In this document: one piece after another, positions 36,201-45,022 of the stretch
Position numbering within the stretch: position 1 is the first letter of the stretch
How the letters are laid out: each line of letters opens with the position of its first letter
Source of the DNA: Mesorhizobium sp. WSM4306
Lineage (GTDB): Bacteria; Pseudomonadota; Alphaproteobacteria; Rhizobiales; Rhizobiaceae
Assembly (NCBI RefSeq): GCF_007003975.1
Contig: NZ_VFTC01000022.1
Span: 1 to 64,000, forward strand
Direction of reading: 5' to 3'
DNA: 64,000 nt
Program-made: the position numbers and the translations under genes
The notes under the pieces: model-generated
The model's database searches: none
What the model saw: the letters and a program-made list of their open reading frames with translations, nothing else
Told to the model about the DNA's origin: nothing

Positions 36201-39200
36201 AATCGGCGTTGGCGGCGGCCAAATCCAGGATCGTCGGCGTGCAGGTCGAGCAGTTCGACGCGAAGCTGAAAGATGCGAAAGCCAAGCTCGTCGACGCGAC
36301 GACGGCGCGCGACAAAGCAATCACCGAGCATGGCGGGGGAACCGTCGAAGCGCCCGCCGGAACGCTGCAGGCGGGCGAGAAGCCGGTAAAGATCACGATG
36401 AATGGCCGCGAGCTTTGGGTCGCGCCGGAGGTTGCCGCTGCCTACGAAAAGAGTGGGCCGGGCGCAATCGGCGCCAGCGGCAAGTCGGTCCGGATCGAGA
36501 TGGATGGCCAGTGGCTGTGGGTGCACCCCGAAGTGGCGGCCGCGGAAATCGACAGGGGTCTGGCGGAAACCGAAAAGACTCAACTGGAGACATGGGAAAA
36601 GGATGTCCGCCCAGCAATGGTGGCGGCGCGCGATTGGTACGGTTTCTACGCAAGCAACCCCAAGCTTCTGACCTATGGCAACGAGGAGCATGAGGCTCGG
36701 CTCAAGAACACGTATTTCGAGGAGCACAAGGATCAGGCGCTCGCCGGCTACCAGGTCCGGCTCAAGCAACTGTACGACAACGGGTTCACCGGCGAATACA
36801 AGCAATACAAGCCCGGCGAACTCAGGGGCACGGTTGCCCGCACTCTCGGCCTCGACGAATCGAGCGAGGGGGTCACGAAGGTTACCGGGGAGATCACCGA
36901 CCGTGCCGGCGAAAACGCGGAGGTCAAGGTAGTGCCGATCTTCTCGCTGGATGGCGGGATGGAATCGTCGACGGCGTTGTTCGCGATCAAGAACGATGGA
37001 AAAGAAATCGGCTATGTCGACAGCTCCGGCAAATACTACGGCAGCTTCGACGAATTCCAGCATGAGAACCGCATCTTCAGCCAGAACGGCAAGCTGATCC
37101 TGGCCAAGGGCGGCGATATGAAGCTCGGCGCCGATGGGTTCTCGCTCGACGAGGTGGAGGTCGCCGACGCACGCAAGGTGGATTTCTGGGACAAGGCCAC
37201 AGACATCGGTCTTGGCATCGTGGCCGGCGCCGCCACCATCGTCTCGTTCGTTCCAGGCGGTCAATGGGCCATTCCCATCGCGATCACCTCCGGCGCGGCT
37301 CTTGGCGGCAAGACCCTCTACAAGGAAGGCGAGCACCTGCTTCAGGGCGGCGACTTCGATAGTCAGTCGGCCTGGAATGTCGCCACCGGCGTGACCGCGT
37401 TCCTGCCCGTAGGGGCCGGCGCCCTGCGCACGTTCGGCCTGGCAAGGGCCGGCCTGTCCACGTCCGAGGCGTTCGCAGGCGGATTTGGGATGGCGCGCAT
37501 GAGTGACGCCAGCTGGGGCGTTGGCAAACTCCGCGTAAACGTAACGCAATCGTCCTATGCCGAACAGGCAGCGAGCTATCTGCAAAGCGGCAGCAAGCTG
37601 ACCAACACAGCCTGGGGCCTTGATGCCGGGGGCGTGGTCACCGGTATTCCGGTGCTTGCCAGGTCGGCGGAGGATCTGGCCAGGCACGGCGGCGAAATGT
37701 CATTTGCCGAACTTGCGAACGCCATCATGGGCATTGGTACCGGCGCGGTCGGCACGGGCCTTGGCGGCCGCTCGCTGCTGTACAACATGCCTGGAGCGGC
37801 CGGTCCCCGGGGCGGCGACGCGACTCCCGCGCCAGGCTTTCCACCGCCGGGCGGACCGGATTCGGGGCCGCGACCGCGGGCGGTCTACGCTATGGGCCAG
37901 GACGGTGTTTACAGGCCCACCGGCGAATACGTCATGCCGGACCCGAATGAGATCGTTATCCAGGGCGAGGTGATCGGCGAAACGAGCGGCCAGCCGGGGC
38001 CCGGTTTCAGCGCTGGGGAGGGGGCCGGAAATCCAGTTGGTCAGCGCGCGCTGCCGGCCGGCAAGTCAGAGGGTCAGAACCAGCCGCCACCGACAGGCGA
38101 CAAGAATGATCCCTCAGGCAACAGTCAGCCGTCGCGGCCGATCGCCTTGCATGAGCCATCCGAAGGCGCTGGAAGCAGTGACCCGACGATGCTGCCGGGC
38201 CGCGATTCAGATGGCTTGGCCGTGCGAAGCCCAGCCAACCCCACTGACGGCGATCCCATCATCGTGTCGAGCAAGCCGACTGCGACAGAGGTTCCCGTGC
38301 ATCTCGTGTGGGATCCGGAAACGCGCAGCTTCACTGGCACGCCTGAACGCGACACAGGCGGGTATGTCTACACAAGCGGCAAGGATCCCAAAACGCCCTC
38401 GGCGTATCTCGACGGCTTGACCACCGAACAGCTGGTCACCCGTTACGAGCAGGAGAAGGGCTATTATTCCAGCCGCGAAATGGCCGAGCGCTATGGCCCG
38501 GACGGCGTCCAGATCCCGCGCACGCCGCTTGGCGACCTGCTGCCGGACTTCCGCGTCGGCGTCACCTTCCGGACCCGGTTGAACACCGGCGATGCGTTCG
38601 GGATCGGCTCGCCAACGATTGCGGCCGTCGGCTTCGGTGTCGGAACCAAGACCGATTTCGGCATGATCGGATGGTCGATCGTCGACAGTGTCAGCCAACG
38701 CAGCCTGTCGCCGTTCAAGGACGCGCTCGGCACCCAGGGCGTCGTATCCTACCGGGCACGCGAATACAGAAACATCACAAGCCTCCAGGCCGGCGTCTGG
38801 CCGGTGTCCAATCAGACGGCCTTCCCGGTCCGCAGCAGCGATCTGTCGGCCGAGGCGAGCAAGGCGATATTCAGCGAGGCGTCCGGCTATGACGCCAAGC
38901 CGCTGGATGCAGCCATCGTCGGGATGACGCCGGATGGCGAAGGCACCGTGATCGAGATGACCTACGCGCCTTTGCTCAAAGGTGAGGGGGTCACGCTCGC
39001 ACCTGGCCAGCATGACTTCTTTGGCGTGCCGGCGGAAAACCGTTCCGGCCACGTCGAGCTGCAAGGCGCGCTTCCGTTCGACCGTGTCATGACCGAGACC
39101 AAGGCCGGTATACGCCTGCCGATCGTGGCCAATCATGTCGCGGCGGTGGGCGAGATGCCGCGCGTCGGCTTCGAGAGGCGCCCGGAACTGTCCGTCAAGG

Positions 39201-42200
39201 ACACGCTCCAGCCGGGCGACATCGTGTCGACGCAGACATTCGACCAGATCCAGTCCGCTCTCGGCTCGACAAGCCTGAAGATCCAGTTCGCGGTCAAGGA
39301 TCCGGCGAAGGCATCCGAACTCATCGCGGCCATCGGCCAGGGCGATGGCGTCCGCTCGATCCGTGACCTCGTCAAGTCCGGTCAGGTCGATCCGTCGAAC
39401 ACGGTTTCTTTTGTCGATGAGCCGACGCTAAGCGGATTGCGACTTTCGGCCGTACCGGGCAAGGCGCCCACGGCAGACATCGTTCTGCTGACCGGCGAGA
39501 AGGCTCGCGTTGTAAACCCCGAGGCGATGCTGGTCGATGTCATCTTCAACGATCGCAACACGCTGCCCGGCATGCTGGGATCCAATCCCGACCGGATGGT
39601 AACGTCCGCGGCCTACAAGGTGAAATCGACGGTGCAGTCATGGCTTCCGGCGCGTTTCCAACCCGACGGATCACCGCAGTCCCGCTACATGCCGAGCGCC
39701 GGCAACATCTATCAGAACCTCTACGGTTCGCATGGCGCGCCGGCCACCCGCTATACGCTTTCACTCTCGACGCCTCCTCTGCCTGCAGGTGCGGTGGCTT
39801 TCAGCGCTGAGGTGAGAATCCAGTATAAGTCCAAGGCGGCCAGCATCGCTCCTTCGATCGCCAGGAACGAAACCGCGACACTGACCTTCGATCGCGCCGA
39901 CGGGCAAACCGAGGCCTTGACGATCCCGGCCTGGCTCGCCCACGCTATGGAAACCTCGCGCGATGGCGCGGCGACGGGCATTCCGAAGGGCGGCAAGGCC
40001 TCCCTGGAGCAGTTCCTCGGCGAACTGGAAAAGAACGCAAGACCCGACCAGCGCGCGGCGATCGAGCAGTTCCGGACGGAATTCGGCCCGTCGATCGTCG
40101 ATGGCGGCTTCATGCGCCAGAACGTTGCCGATGGCGTGCTGACCTTGCTTTCCTCGCAGGTGGGCACCCGCCGAAGCGGCCCGATCCAGATCAGGGACGA
40201 GAACGGGCAATCCGTGACGGCCACCCGCTACGGACCGCTGCCAAGGAGCGCGGAGAATGTCTATGTGCCGCCTGCCGACGGACCGCCAGCGCGCGGCGAC
40301 GAACCGGAGTTGATGCACAAGTCGCATATTCTGTTCCGCGACCCCGAGACGGGAGAAACATACGTCCTGCCGTGGGTGCGCGGCGCCTCCGAGGACCATG
40401 TGCCTGCCAGCCAGGGACGGTCGGAGGGCGAGCCCGTGCCGCCAGAGGCAATGCCAGCCAGGAAGGCGATCGAGGCGGCGCCGCCAACGACCTACTCGCT
40501 GCAGCAGGTCCGCAACATGCGGCAGCCCGAGAAATGGAAGGCCGGCGAGATTTATACGCGCGAACTCAATGGCTCGCTTGGAGAGGCGCATTTCCCGGTC
40601 GACGCCAACCCCGGTGGCTCCCACCCTGTCTCAGGAGTAGGGGGGCGATATGTGGATTCGCCCGTCTTCAAGAGCGACGATGTGATCGAGGCGATCGAGG
40701 TCAAGACCTACCATCGCTGGACGACGATCAACGGTGTCGCGCAGATGCGCGAAGTGCCGCTCACGCCGAAATTGCAGGAGCAGATCAACAAGGACGTGGC
40801 ACTGCGGAACGAAAACCCTCGCTATCAACCGCGCTGGGTTTTCCTCGATGCGCCGCCTTCGGCGGACTTGCAGCGGGCGCTCGACGATGCGGGAATCGTC
40901 GGCAATATCTTCGGACACAACAAACCTGCCGCGGCAAAACCGCAACTCCAATCCGCGACGGCCGGAACCGGTCCGGACAGAACCCTGCGGCTCGAGGACG
41001 AGAGTGGCAAGGCGATCATCGCGGCGATACTGGGCACCGAGCCGAGGGGGCCGGAACAGGTTTATGTGCCGCCTTCCGACGGGCCTCGCGCGCCGGCCGA
41101 TGCTCCTGAACTGGCGGACAAGACGCACATATTGGTCTACGACCCCGACACCGGCGAGGCCGTCGTGCTGCCGTGGATACGCGGTGCTTCCATGCGGGTG
41201 CCGACCGGGCCGGAAGTCAGGGCGCTTTCCACCGATCAGATTTCGGGGCTGAGCGGCGCGCAGTTGCACGCCATCAAGCCGGAGCATATGGCCACGCTGA
41301 CGCCCGAGCAGGTTTCTGCACTGAGCCCCGAGCAGATCGGGCAGCTGACGCTTGATCAACTTAAGGCGCTGCGACCGAAGCAGTTGCGGGCGCTGAGCGC
41401 CGAACAGCTCCAGGCAATCGGGCCAGGCGAATTGCAGGCCGTTGCCCCTGGCCGCATCAGCGGCTTGCGACCGGATCAGGTTGCCGCCTTGTCACCCGAG
41501 CAGATCGCTGCCTTGACCATCGAGCAGGTGCACAAGCTGACGCCTGACCAGGTCGCGAAGCTCGGCGATGACCAACGCAATGCCTTCACGCCGGAACAGT
41601 TCGCCGCCATGAGACCTGCCCAATTCGGCCATCTCGATGCGACGCAGTTCGCGGCGTTGAAACCCGACCTTGTCGCGGCACATGATCCCGCGACAACGGC
41701 AAAGCTGTCGCCGGACCACATCTCGGCGCTGACCCCCGGGCAGCTCGGTGCCCTGACCATTCACCAGGTCGAGGCACTGACCAAGGAGCAGATAGCGGCG
41801 CTGACGCCGAAGCAGCTTGGCGCATTGAGCCCTGGCCAGTTGCGCAAGTTCACACCCACGCAGTTTGCCTGGATGTCGACGGAGCAGATGAACGACCTTT
41901 CCGTGCTGCAACTGACGACCTATCGGGCGACCCATAAAAAGGCGATGACGCCGGTTCAGGCCACCAGCGTCGATTTGGCCCTCAGCCATGCCAGGATGCG
42001 GGAAAACGCTCAGGCACTCGCCACCTTTGGCGGCATGTCGACCACCTCCTACGCGTTGTGGAGTTCGTTGCCGCCAACCTGGACCGCCACCGCCGGAGCG
42101 GTGGCATTTGGCGTGCGAGGCCTCGTTTTCGGCGCGCAGGCGGTCTTCCCCAATGCAACCGCAGGTAACAAGCCGTTCGGGCGATTCCTCAACGCGCTCG

Positions 42201-43213
42201 GCGGGGCCACATTCATCGCCGCGGCGCCAGGTGCCGCGACCGGGATGATCCAGGGTAAGGATCTTGTCGTCAACAGCACCTTCACGCTCGGCAACATCGT
42301 CTATGGCACGAAGTCGATGCTGCAGTCGTTCACCGGCAGGCCGGTGATCCGAAATGTGGCCGAACACCTGGCTGGACCCGGCTATGTGCTTGGCTGCGCC
42401 GTCTATACGTTGCACTCCTGGCCGGCGCCCATCGCCACGGTCGCCGGCACCTTGTTCACGTTCGGCTGTGCGGAGTTCTGGGCGTCGGCGATAAGGACGG
42501 ACCGGATGAATCGCCGTTCGGTGCCGCGAACCGATGCCGACATCGCGGCGGCGGAAAAGTCCGACAAGAGATGGGGTACGTGGGATCGGTGGACCCTGGG
42601 CATAACCTTCGGCGTTGGCATGCTTCTCTTCTCGCTGGACTCCCTGCTGACGAAGCCTTGGGAGGGCGCGCCGACCTCTCCACCCGATCCGAAAAAACCG
42701 GACGGCGATGCCTCGTCCCAGCAACCCGATAATCCTTCGGATGTTCCGCCGCAAACCCCACCCGAGGACTTCCCGCAGCTCGTGGTGTTGGCGGATGACG
42801 GTCTGAATTTGCGGACACAGCCTGACGGGGATTCGACCGTGGCCACGGTCCTGCAGCCGGGCACATTCGTCGAACAGACCGCGAAGCCTTCGACCGATCC
42901 GTCGGGAGAAGCCTGGATACCCGTCGAAGGTTTCGGACCGGACGGCAAAATCCATAGCGGCTGGGTTTCCGGCGACTATGTCGAGGTTCATCCCGAGGGC
43001 AGCAGCAATCCCGAGGGCCGCACGAATCCAACGCTGGAGAAGGACGGCTATCAGTGGGTCGAGGTCAAGGACGGCGACTCTATTCGCCTGATCGCCAGGA
43101 CCCATTCAGCGGATGTGGCGCAGACGGTGGTGCTCAACATGGATCACATCCTGAGTCCGGATATGATCTTCTCGGGCGACCGCATCTATCTGCCTGCCAT
43201 ATCGGTCGGCTGA
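33236..43213 (+). CDS. Giant LysM/SH3 multidomain protein with embedded nuclease-like toxin domain
   Basis: The 3325-residue protein follows a strong GGAGG site. Visible in order: coiled coil (about 21-69); a module seen twice, each a helical GKSIDQIA/GKSIEQIA motif (about 139 and 310) followed by Thr-rich beta sequence around YDYQHD/HDYQHD; LysM (about 442-492); three 'MDG..W..PEVA' repeats (about 630, 1050, 1085); a region recalling DUF4781 (about 1229-1370) with hydrophobic stretches; a Pro/Gly-rich linker (about 1520-1680); a roughly 600-residue unassigned region; a PD-(D/E)XK-like domain (about 2434-2560; E2450, D2474, E2488-x-K2490) between two copies of a 70-residue module; 29 octapeptides (2665-2896); about four hydrophobic segments; SH3-like (about 3181-3250) and terminal LysM (about 3266-3322). 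No signal peptide and no adjacent immunity gene are seen. It sits between the two secretion arms, so a secreted substrate or envelope-bound factor is likely (inference). Confidence 0.9.
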   Translation: MVRSITLTKPPLQPQKVNATANAEQIARLEAQAAKLREQIRLANRMGERDWAAQARQELAQVNTQLSSLRPPQVAAPAAPALNASNGTSGNGTTVTPALYVRTDLAAPTLMSVKLDGSKPEDNAAEATTARNIVNDVTGGKSIDQIASARGMTRDQVIAALRSGGMTVSTTNPTSDNGDVQATKITDASGHTVTQYYDYQHDSYYTSVEQPNGTATTTPIRDGLGRKETSSRDPDTGAITTRYEDDLGTGTVTERTSLPNGASVETVTPGAGPSLPVTTVTGPDGHKTILAYRQDPGGKSTQTIKDGLADGKSIEQIAQENGLTSEQVIAELQAAGYQVKTSSNSDVQSVEIVEAHTGDKTVYSHDYQHDTRTVVTTADGKETSRSVDGNGGTRSSVRNIKTGETTTTTVDPKTGTETKTVTDKDGRVTTTTTEKINDGKPVEYEVKPGDKLSLIARKYGVTLDDLRRTNPELFSSARDPNVIHAGEKITIENGTRTTVEVTFNGYTLTTRPDGSMTLHNDTTGSDLKIEVGTAQQALAELLMKINPQSKEPEQAKTDTVLKTTLEGVLGGASPELAQEVADKQQAVKDATKKYGGSKPATPNLDGSATSVGPFGEPPSATAPSGGKWVPLMVDGSWRWFDPEVAKAIAAENAVIARLGEAQAKPEQSAAQLDVYALDPDYKGAMKSAETTLDKVLAPYGLQWQAPEPKGTLADAQKRLTTANSMLQSASTARAEYAQGEKSLLDALGKQATLPILSDPSKPSVGPSGGPSREETNLQGRAEHAGVTQLFINAALHTARGNKATIDQMVSATELELYGVKSGSPEYAEINGRLEGLKGLQEPAASQVTLAEAYEEFGVAQKDAADLAVNVEPIKQALVAQAKQRNPHHFDWNGYTNGEGDFTGKLKSQEVIEENGQLYLVNTYENDVFSDKDGNDTPVLKYALTYDLGDKNIRDDFRNNPLNKQWQELLASTQSSASAPVCTPNGTGSQSALAAAKSRIVGVQVEQFDAKLKDAKAKLVDATTARDKAITEHGGGTVEAPAGTLQAGEKPVKITMNGRELWVAPEVAAAYEKSGPGAIGASGKSVRIEMDGQWLWVHPEVAAAEIDRGLAETEKTQLETWEKDVRPAMVAARDWYGFYASNPKLLTYGNEEHEARLKNTYFEEHKDQALAGYQVRLKQLYDNGFTGEYKQYKPGELRGTVARTLGLDESSEGVTKVTGEITDRAGENAEVKVVPIFSLDGGMESSTALFAIKNDGKEIGYVDSSGKYYGSFDEFQHENRIFSQNGKLILAKGGDMKLGADGFSLDEVEVADARKVDFWDKATDIGLGIVAGAATIVSFVPGGQWAIPIAITSGAALGGKTLYKEGEHLLQGGDFDSQSAWNVATGVTAFLPVGAGALRTFGLARAGLSTSEAFAGGFGMARMSDASWGVGKLRVNVTQSSYAEQAASYLQSGSKLTNTAWGLDAGGVVTGIPVLARSAEDLARHGGEMSFAELANAIMGIGTGAVGTGLGGRSLLYNMPGAAGPRGGDATPAPGFPPPGGPDSGPRPRAVYAMGQDGVYRPTGEYVMPDPNEIVIQGEVIGETSGQPGPGFSAGEGAGNPVGQRALPAGKSEGQNQPPPTGDKNDPSGNSQPSRPIALHEPSEGAGSSDPTMLPGRDSDGLAVRSPANPTDGDPIIVSSKPTATEVPVHLVWDPETRSFTGTPERDTGGYVYTSGKDPKTPSAYLDGLTTEQLVTRYEQEKGYYSSREMAERYGPDGVQIPRTPLGDLLPDFRVGVTFRTRLNTGDAFGIGSPTIAAVGFGVGTKTDFGMIGWSIVDSVSQRSLSPFKDALGTQGVVSYRAREYRNITSLQAGVWPVSNQTAFPVRSSDLSAEASKAIFSEASGYDAKPLDAAIVGMTPDGEGTVIEMTYAPLLKGEGVTLAPGQHDFFGVPAENRSGHVELQGALPFDRVMTETKAGIRLPIVANHVAAVGEMPRVGFERRPELSVKDTLQPGDIVSTQTFDQIQSALGSTSLKIQFAVKDPAKASELIAAIGQGDGVRSIRDLVKSGQVDPSNTVSFVDEPTLSGLRLSAVPGKAPTADIVLLTGEKARVVNPEAMLVDVIFNDRNTLPGMLGSNPDRMVTSAAYKVKSTVQSWLPARFQPDGSPQSRYMPSAGNIYQNLYGSHGAPATRYTLSLSTPPLPAGAVAFSAEVRIQYKSKAASIAPSIARNETATLTFDRADGQTEALTIPAWLAHAMETSRDGAATGIPKGGKASLEQFLGELEKNARPDQRAAIEQFRTEFGPSIVDGGFMRQNVADGVLTLLSSQVGTRRSGPIQIRDENGQSVTATRYGPLPRSAENVYVPPADGPPARGDEPELMHKSHILFRDPETGETYVLPWVRGASEDHVPASQGRSEGEPVPPEAMPARKAIEAAPPTTYSLQQVRNMRQPEKWKAGEIYTRELNGSLGEAHFPVDANPGGSHPVSGVGGRYVDSPVFKSDDVIEAIEVKTYHRWTTINGVAQMREVPLTPKLQEQINKDVALRNENPRYQPRWVFLDAPPSADLQRALDDAGIVGNIFGHNKPAAAKPQLQSATAGTGPDRTLRLEDESGKAIIAAILGTEPRGPEQVYVPPSDGPRAPADAPELADKTHILVYDPDTGEAVVLPWIRGASMRVPTGPEVRALSTDQISGLSGAQLHAIKPEHMATLTPEQVSALSPEQIGQLTLDQLKALRPKQLRALSAEQLQAIGPGELQAVAPGRISGLRPDQVAALSPEQIAALTIEQVHKLTPDQVAKLGDDQRNAFTPEQFAAMRPAQFGHLDATQFAALKPDLVAAHDPATTAKLSPDHISALTPGQLGALTIHQVEALTKEQIAALTPKQLGALSPGQLRKFTPTQFAWMSTEQMNDLSVLQLTTYRATHKKAMTPVQATSVDLALSHARMRENAQALATFGGMSTTSYALWSSLPPTWTATAGAVAFGVRGLVFGAQAVFPNATAGNKPFGRFLNALGGATFIAAAPGAATGMIQGKDLVVNSTFTLGNIVYGTKSMLQSFTGRPVIRNVAEHLAGPGYVLGCAVYTLHSWPAPIATVAGTLFTFGCAEFWASAIRTDRMNRRSVPRTDADIAAAEKSDKRWGTWDRWTLGITFGVGMLLFSLDSLLTKPWEGAPTSPPDPKKPDGDASSQQPDNPSDVPPQTPPEDFPQLVVLADDGLNLRTQPDGDSTVATVLQPGTFVEQTAKPSTDPSGEAWIPVEGFGPDGKIHSGWVSGDYVEVHPEGSSNPEGRTNPTLEKDGYQWVEVKDGDSIRLIARTHSADVAQTVVLNMDHILSPDMIFSGDRIYLPAISVG
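40181..40389 (+). repeat. Duplicated 70-residue module, copy 1 (before the nuclease domain)
   Basis: Residues about 2316-2385 of the giant protein read QIRDENGQ..., VYVPPADGP, ELMHKSHILFRDPETGETYV and LPWVRGAS. The same pattern recurs at 40980-41199. The two copies flank the nuclease-like domain. Confidence 0.85.
40980..41199 (+). repeat. Duplicated 70-residue module, copy 2 (after the nuclease domain)
   Basis: Residues about 2582-2655 read RLEDESGK..., VYVPPSDGP, ELADKTHILVYDPDTGEAVV and LPWIRGAS, matching copy 1 at 40181 in order and spacing. The two copies have diverged in the DNA, so this is not a recent duplication. Confidence 0.85.
41228..41923 (+). repeat. 29 tandem octapeptide repeats in the giant protein
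   Basis: Residues 2665-2896 divide without gaps into 29 units of 8 residues with consensus [ST]PEQ(V/I/L)xAL, for example TPEQVSAL, SPEQIGQL, TLDQLKAL, SPEQIAAL and TPKQLGAL. The DNA units (24 bp) are diverged, so the repeat is old and kept by selection on the protein. The period-8 pattern with a helix-capping Ser/Thr-Pro suggests a regular helical coil or spacer. Confidence 0.95.
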
Positions 43214-43264
43214 GGAACGGCCGGCCAACCACAGAGTCCGCCAGCGCGTCGCGTCGAACATGCG

Positions 43265-44179
43265 CTAGGCTTTGCCTGTTCTCGCGGCATAGGCGTGTGC
43301 GACGCAGGCGGCCAGCTTTGCCGCCCGCTCCGCTATCGGATTGGAGGGTTCGGAAGCGTAGGAGGCGGTAAACTGCAGGTCGGACGGGTGCCATTCGCAG
43401 TCGACAATGCGCAGTTTGCCGCTTGCCGTATATTCCTGGACGACTTCCTCGGGCAGAGAGGCGATGCCGATACCGTTAAGTGTCATCTTGATGGAAGCGG
43501 CAAGGGAATTGGCCGGAAAGATACGCGGCGTCTCTTCCAACTCGCCAGTGAGCTTGCGGTAAAGCTCGCTGTAGGGTCTCGTGCTGCGCGCATAGCTGAT
43601 GATTGGAAACTGCATCAGGTCTTTCAGCGTCAGCTTGCGTCGATTTGGCAATTTCAATTGCGGTGAGCAGACCCAGACCAGTGGAAAGCCTGGCAGCTCG
43701 ATGTTCTCGATGCTGTATTCCAGAATGGGGCCCATGAGGACTGCAAGATCGAGTCGGTGGGACATGAGTTCATTGCGAAGGGTCGTCGTCGCATCGACGA
43801 CAATATCCGTATCGACAAGCGGATAGTTCGCCTGCAATTCCCTGAGAAAATCCGGAAGCCATGTGTGCACGATGGATTCGGCAATCCCGAGCCGAAGCAC
43901 CCCTGCCGTCTCTGAAAGAGAGCTGGCCGCCAGCTGCAGCCGTTCCGCTACGCGCAGGACCCTTTGAGCGGGTGGCAGCAGCCGTTGTCCCTCGGCGGTC
44001 AGCCTGACGGTGCTGCTCTGCCGCTCGAACAGCTTGGCACCCAGCGCTTCTTCCAGGCCGGCAATTCGCGTGGAGACCGCGGGTTGCGTCGTGTTGAGGC
44101 GCTCCGCCGCCTTTCGAAAGCTTCCGAAAGTCGCCACAAGGAGAAAGGTTTCGAGCTGCTTGATGTTGAAAGGGATCAC
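43265..44179 (-). CDS. LysR-family transcriptional regulator
   Basis: The 304-residue regulator has an N-terminal winged helix (IKQLETFLLVATFGSFRKAAERLNTTQPAVSTRIAGLEEALG, with the recognition helix about residues 28-47) and a C-terminal periplasmic-binding-like effector domain (about residues 90-295). It converges on the giant gene with a 51-bp gap and starts just beyond the broken L,D-transpeptidase gene. Its target cannot be read directly. The sctC operon 0.9 kb away on the opposite strand is one candidate. Confidence 0.93.
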   Translation of the reverse strand: MIPFNIKQLETFLLVATFGSFRKAAERLNTTQPAVSTRIAGLEEALGAKLFERQSSTVRLTAEGQRLLPPAQRVLRVAERLQLAASSLSETAGVLRLGIAESIVHTWLPDFLRELQANYPLVDTDIVVDATTTLRNELMSHRLDLAVLMGPILEYSIENIELPGFPLVWVCSPQLKLPNRRKLTLKDLMQFPIISYARSTRPYSELYRKLTGELEETPRIFPANSLAASIKMTLNGIGIASLPEEVVQEYTASGKLRIVDCEWHPSDLQFTASYASEPSNPIAERAAKLAACVAHAYAARTGKA

Positions 44180-44182
44180 GTT

Positions 44183-44850
44183 TCAATGCCGGACAATAAT
44201 CTGGGCGCCGATCTTTACTCGGTCATATAGGTCGATAACGTCTTCATTGGTCATGCGGATGCAGCCGGAGGAGTTAGCCTTTCCGACGATCCACGGCTGA
44301 TTGGTACCATGGACGCGATAGAGCGTGTTCCAATATACAACGCGGGGGCGCCCAACGGGTTGTTCGGCCCTCCGGCGACATGCGCGGGCAGGAGGCGGCC
44401 TTTGGATGCTTCCCTAGATCGCATTTCGGCCGGCGGCCGCCAGCCCGGCGAGTCTCTCTTGCTCGAAATCGTGTCGCGACCGGACCACTCCAGCCCCTCC
44501 TTGCCAACGCCCACCGCGTATCGCAGCGCCTTGCCGTCCCCCAGTACGTAGTACAAGCGCCGCTCCGTGGTGTTGATCACGATCGATCCCTTTGGTTGAG
44601 TCTCGCTGAAAGGCACGATCTCCCTTGGGACTGCCGACCACCCGGAGCGAATTTCTTCGCCCGAAGTTCGGTCGGGACCTGAAGGGGAGACCAACACATT
44701 TCTTGCCGGATCGTAAGCCCAACTTCTGGGGTCATACCGCTGTTCGATCGGGCCTGCGATGGCGCCATGGCAGCAATCAACGTGGCGGCGAGTGATAGCG
44801 ATGCACCCAATCTCCGGATGAGTGGCGGGCTGATCGGAATCCTGATTCCG
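44183..44850 (-). pseudogene. L,D-transpeptidase (YkuD family), broken by two frameshifts
   Basis: Reading three frames in turn gives a complete enzyme: a signal-peptide-like start (RRLGASLSLAATLIAAMAPSQA), then GPIEQRYDPRSWAYDPARNV, GSIVINTTERRLYYVLGDGK and HVAGGPNNPLGA, then LYRVHGTNQPWIVGKANSSG followed by CIRM and NEDVIDLYDRVKIGAQI. The frame changes near 44745-44760 and again near 44326-44332, where one missing base separates the catalytic Cys/His region from the rest. As read, the gene cannot make an active enzyme. Such enzymes cross-link peptidoglycan. It lies between the LysR gene and the sctC operon. Confidence 0.85.
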
Positions 44851-45022
44851 AAAACGCTTGCGAGAGCATCCCAGTTCGCGGGCGAGATCTTGTTTGCCGC
44901 CACCGAGACCGATCCCTTCCGCCGAGCATTGAACCGGCGATCACGAACCGGTGATTGATTCCAGCGCGCACCATATCGCTTTGAGGGTCCTTCGCAACAT
45001 TTGGCACAGGAAGTTAATGCGT

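Noticed and set aside
41228..41923. LTPEQV-like units recall the start of TAL effector repeats
   Set aside because: TAL repeats are 33-35 residues with variable diresidues. Here the period is exactly 8 and no longer unit exists, so the likeness is superficial.
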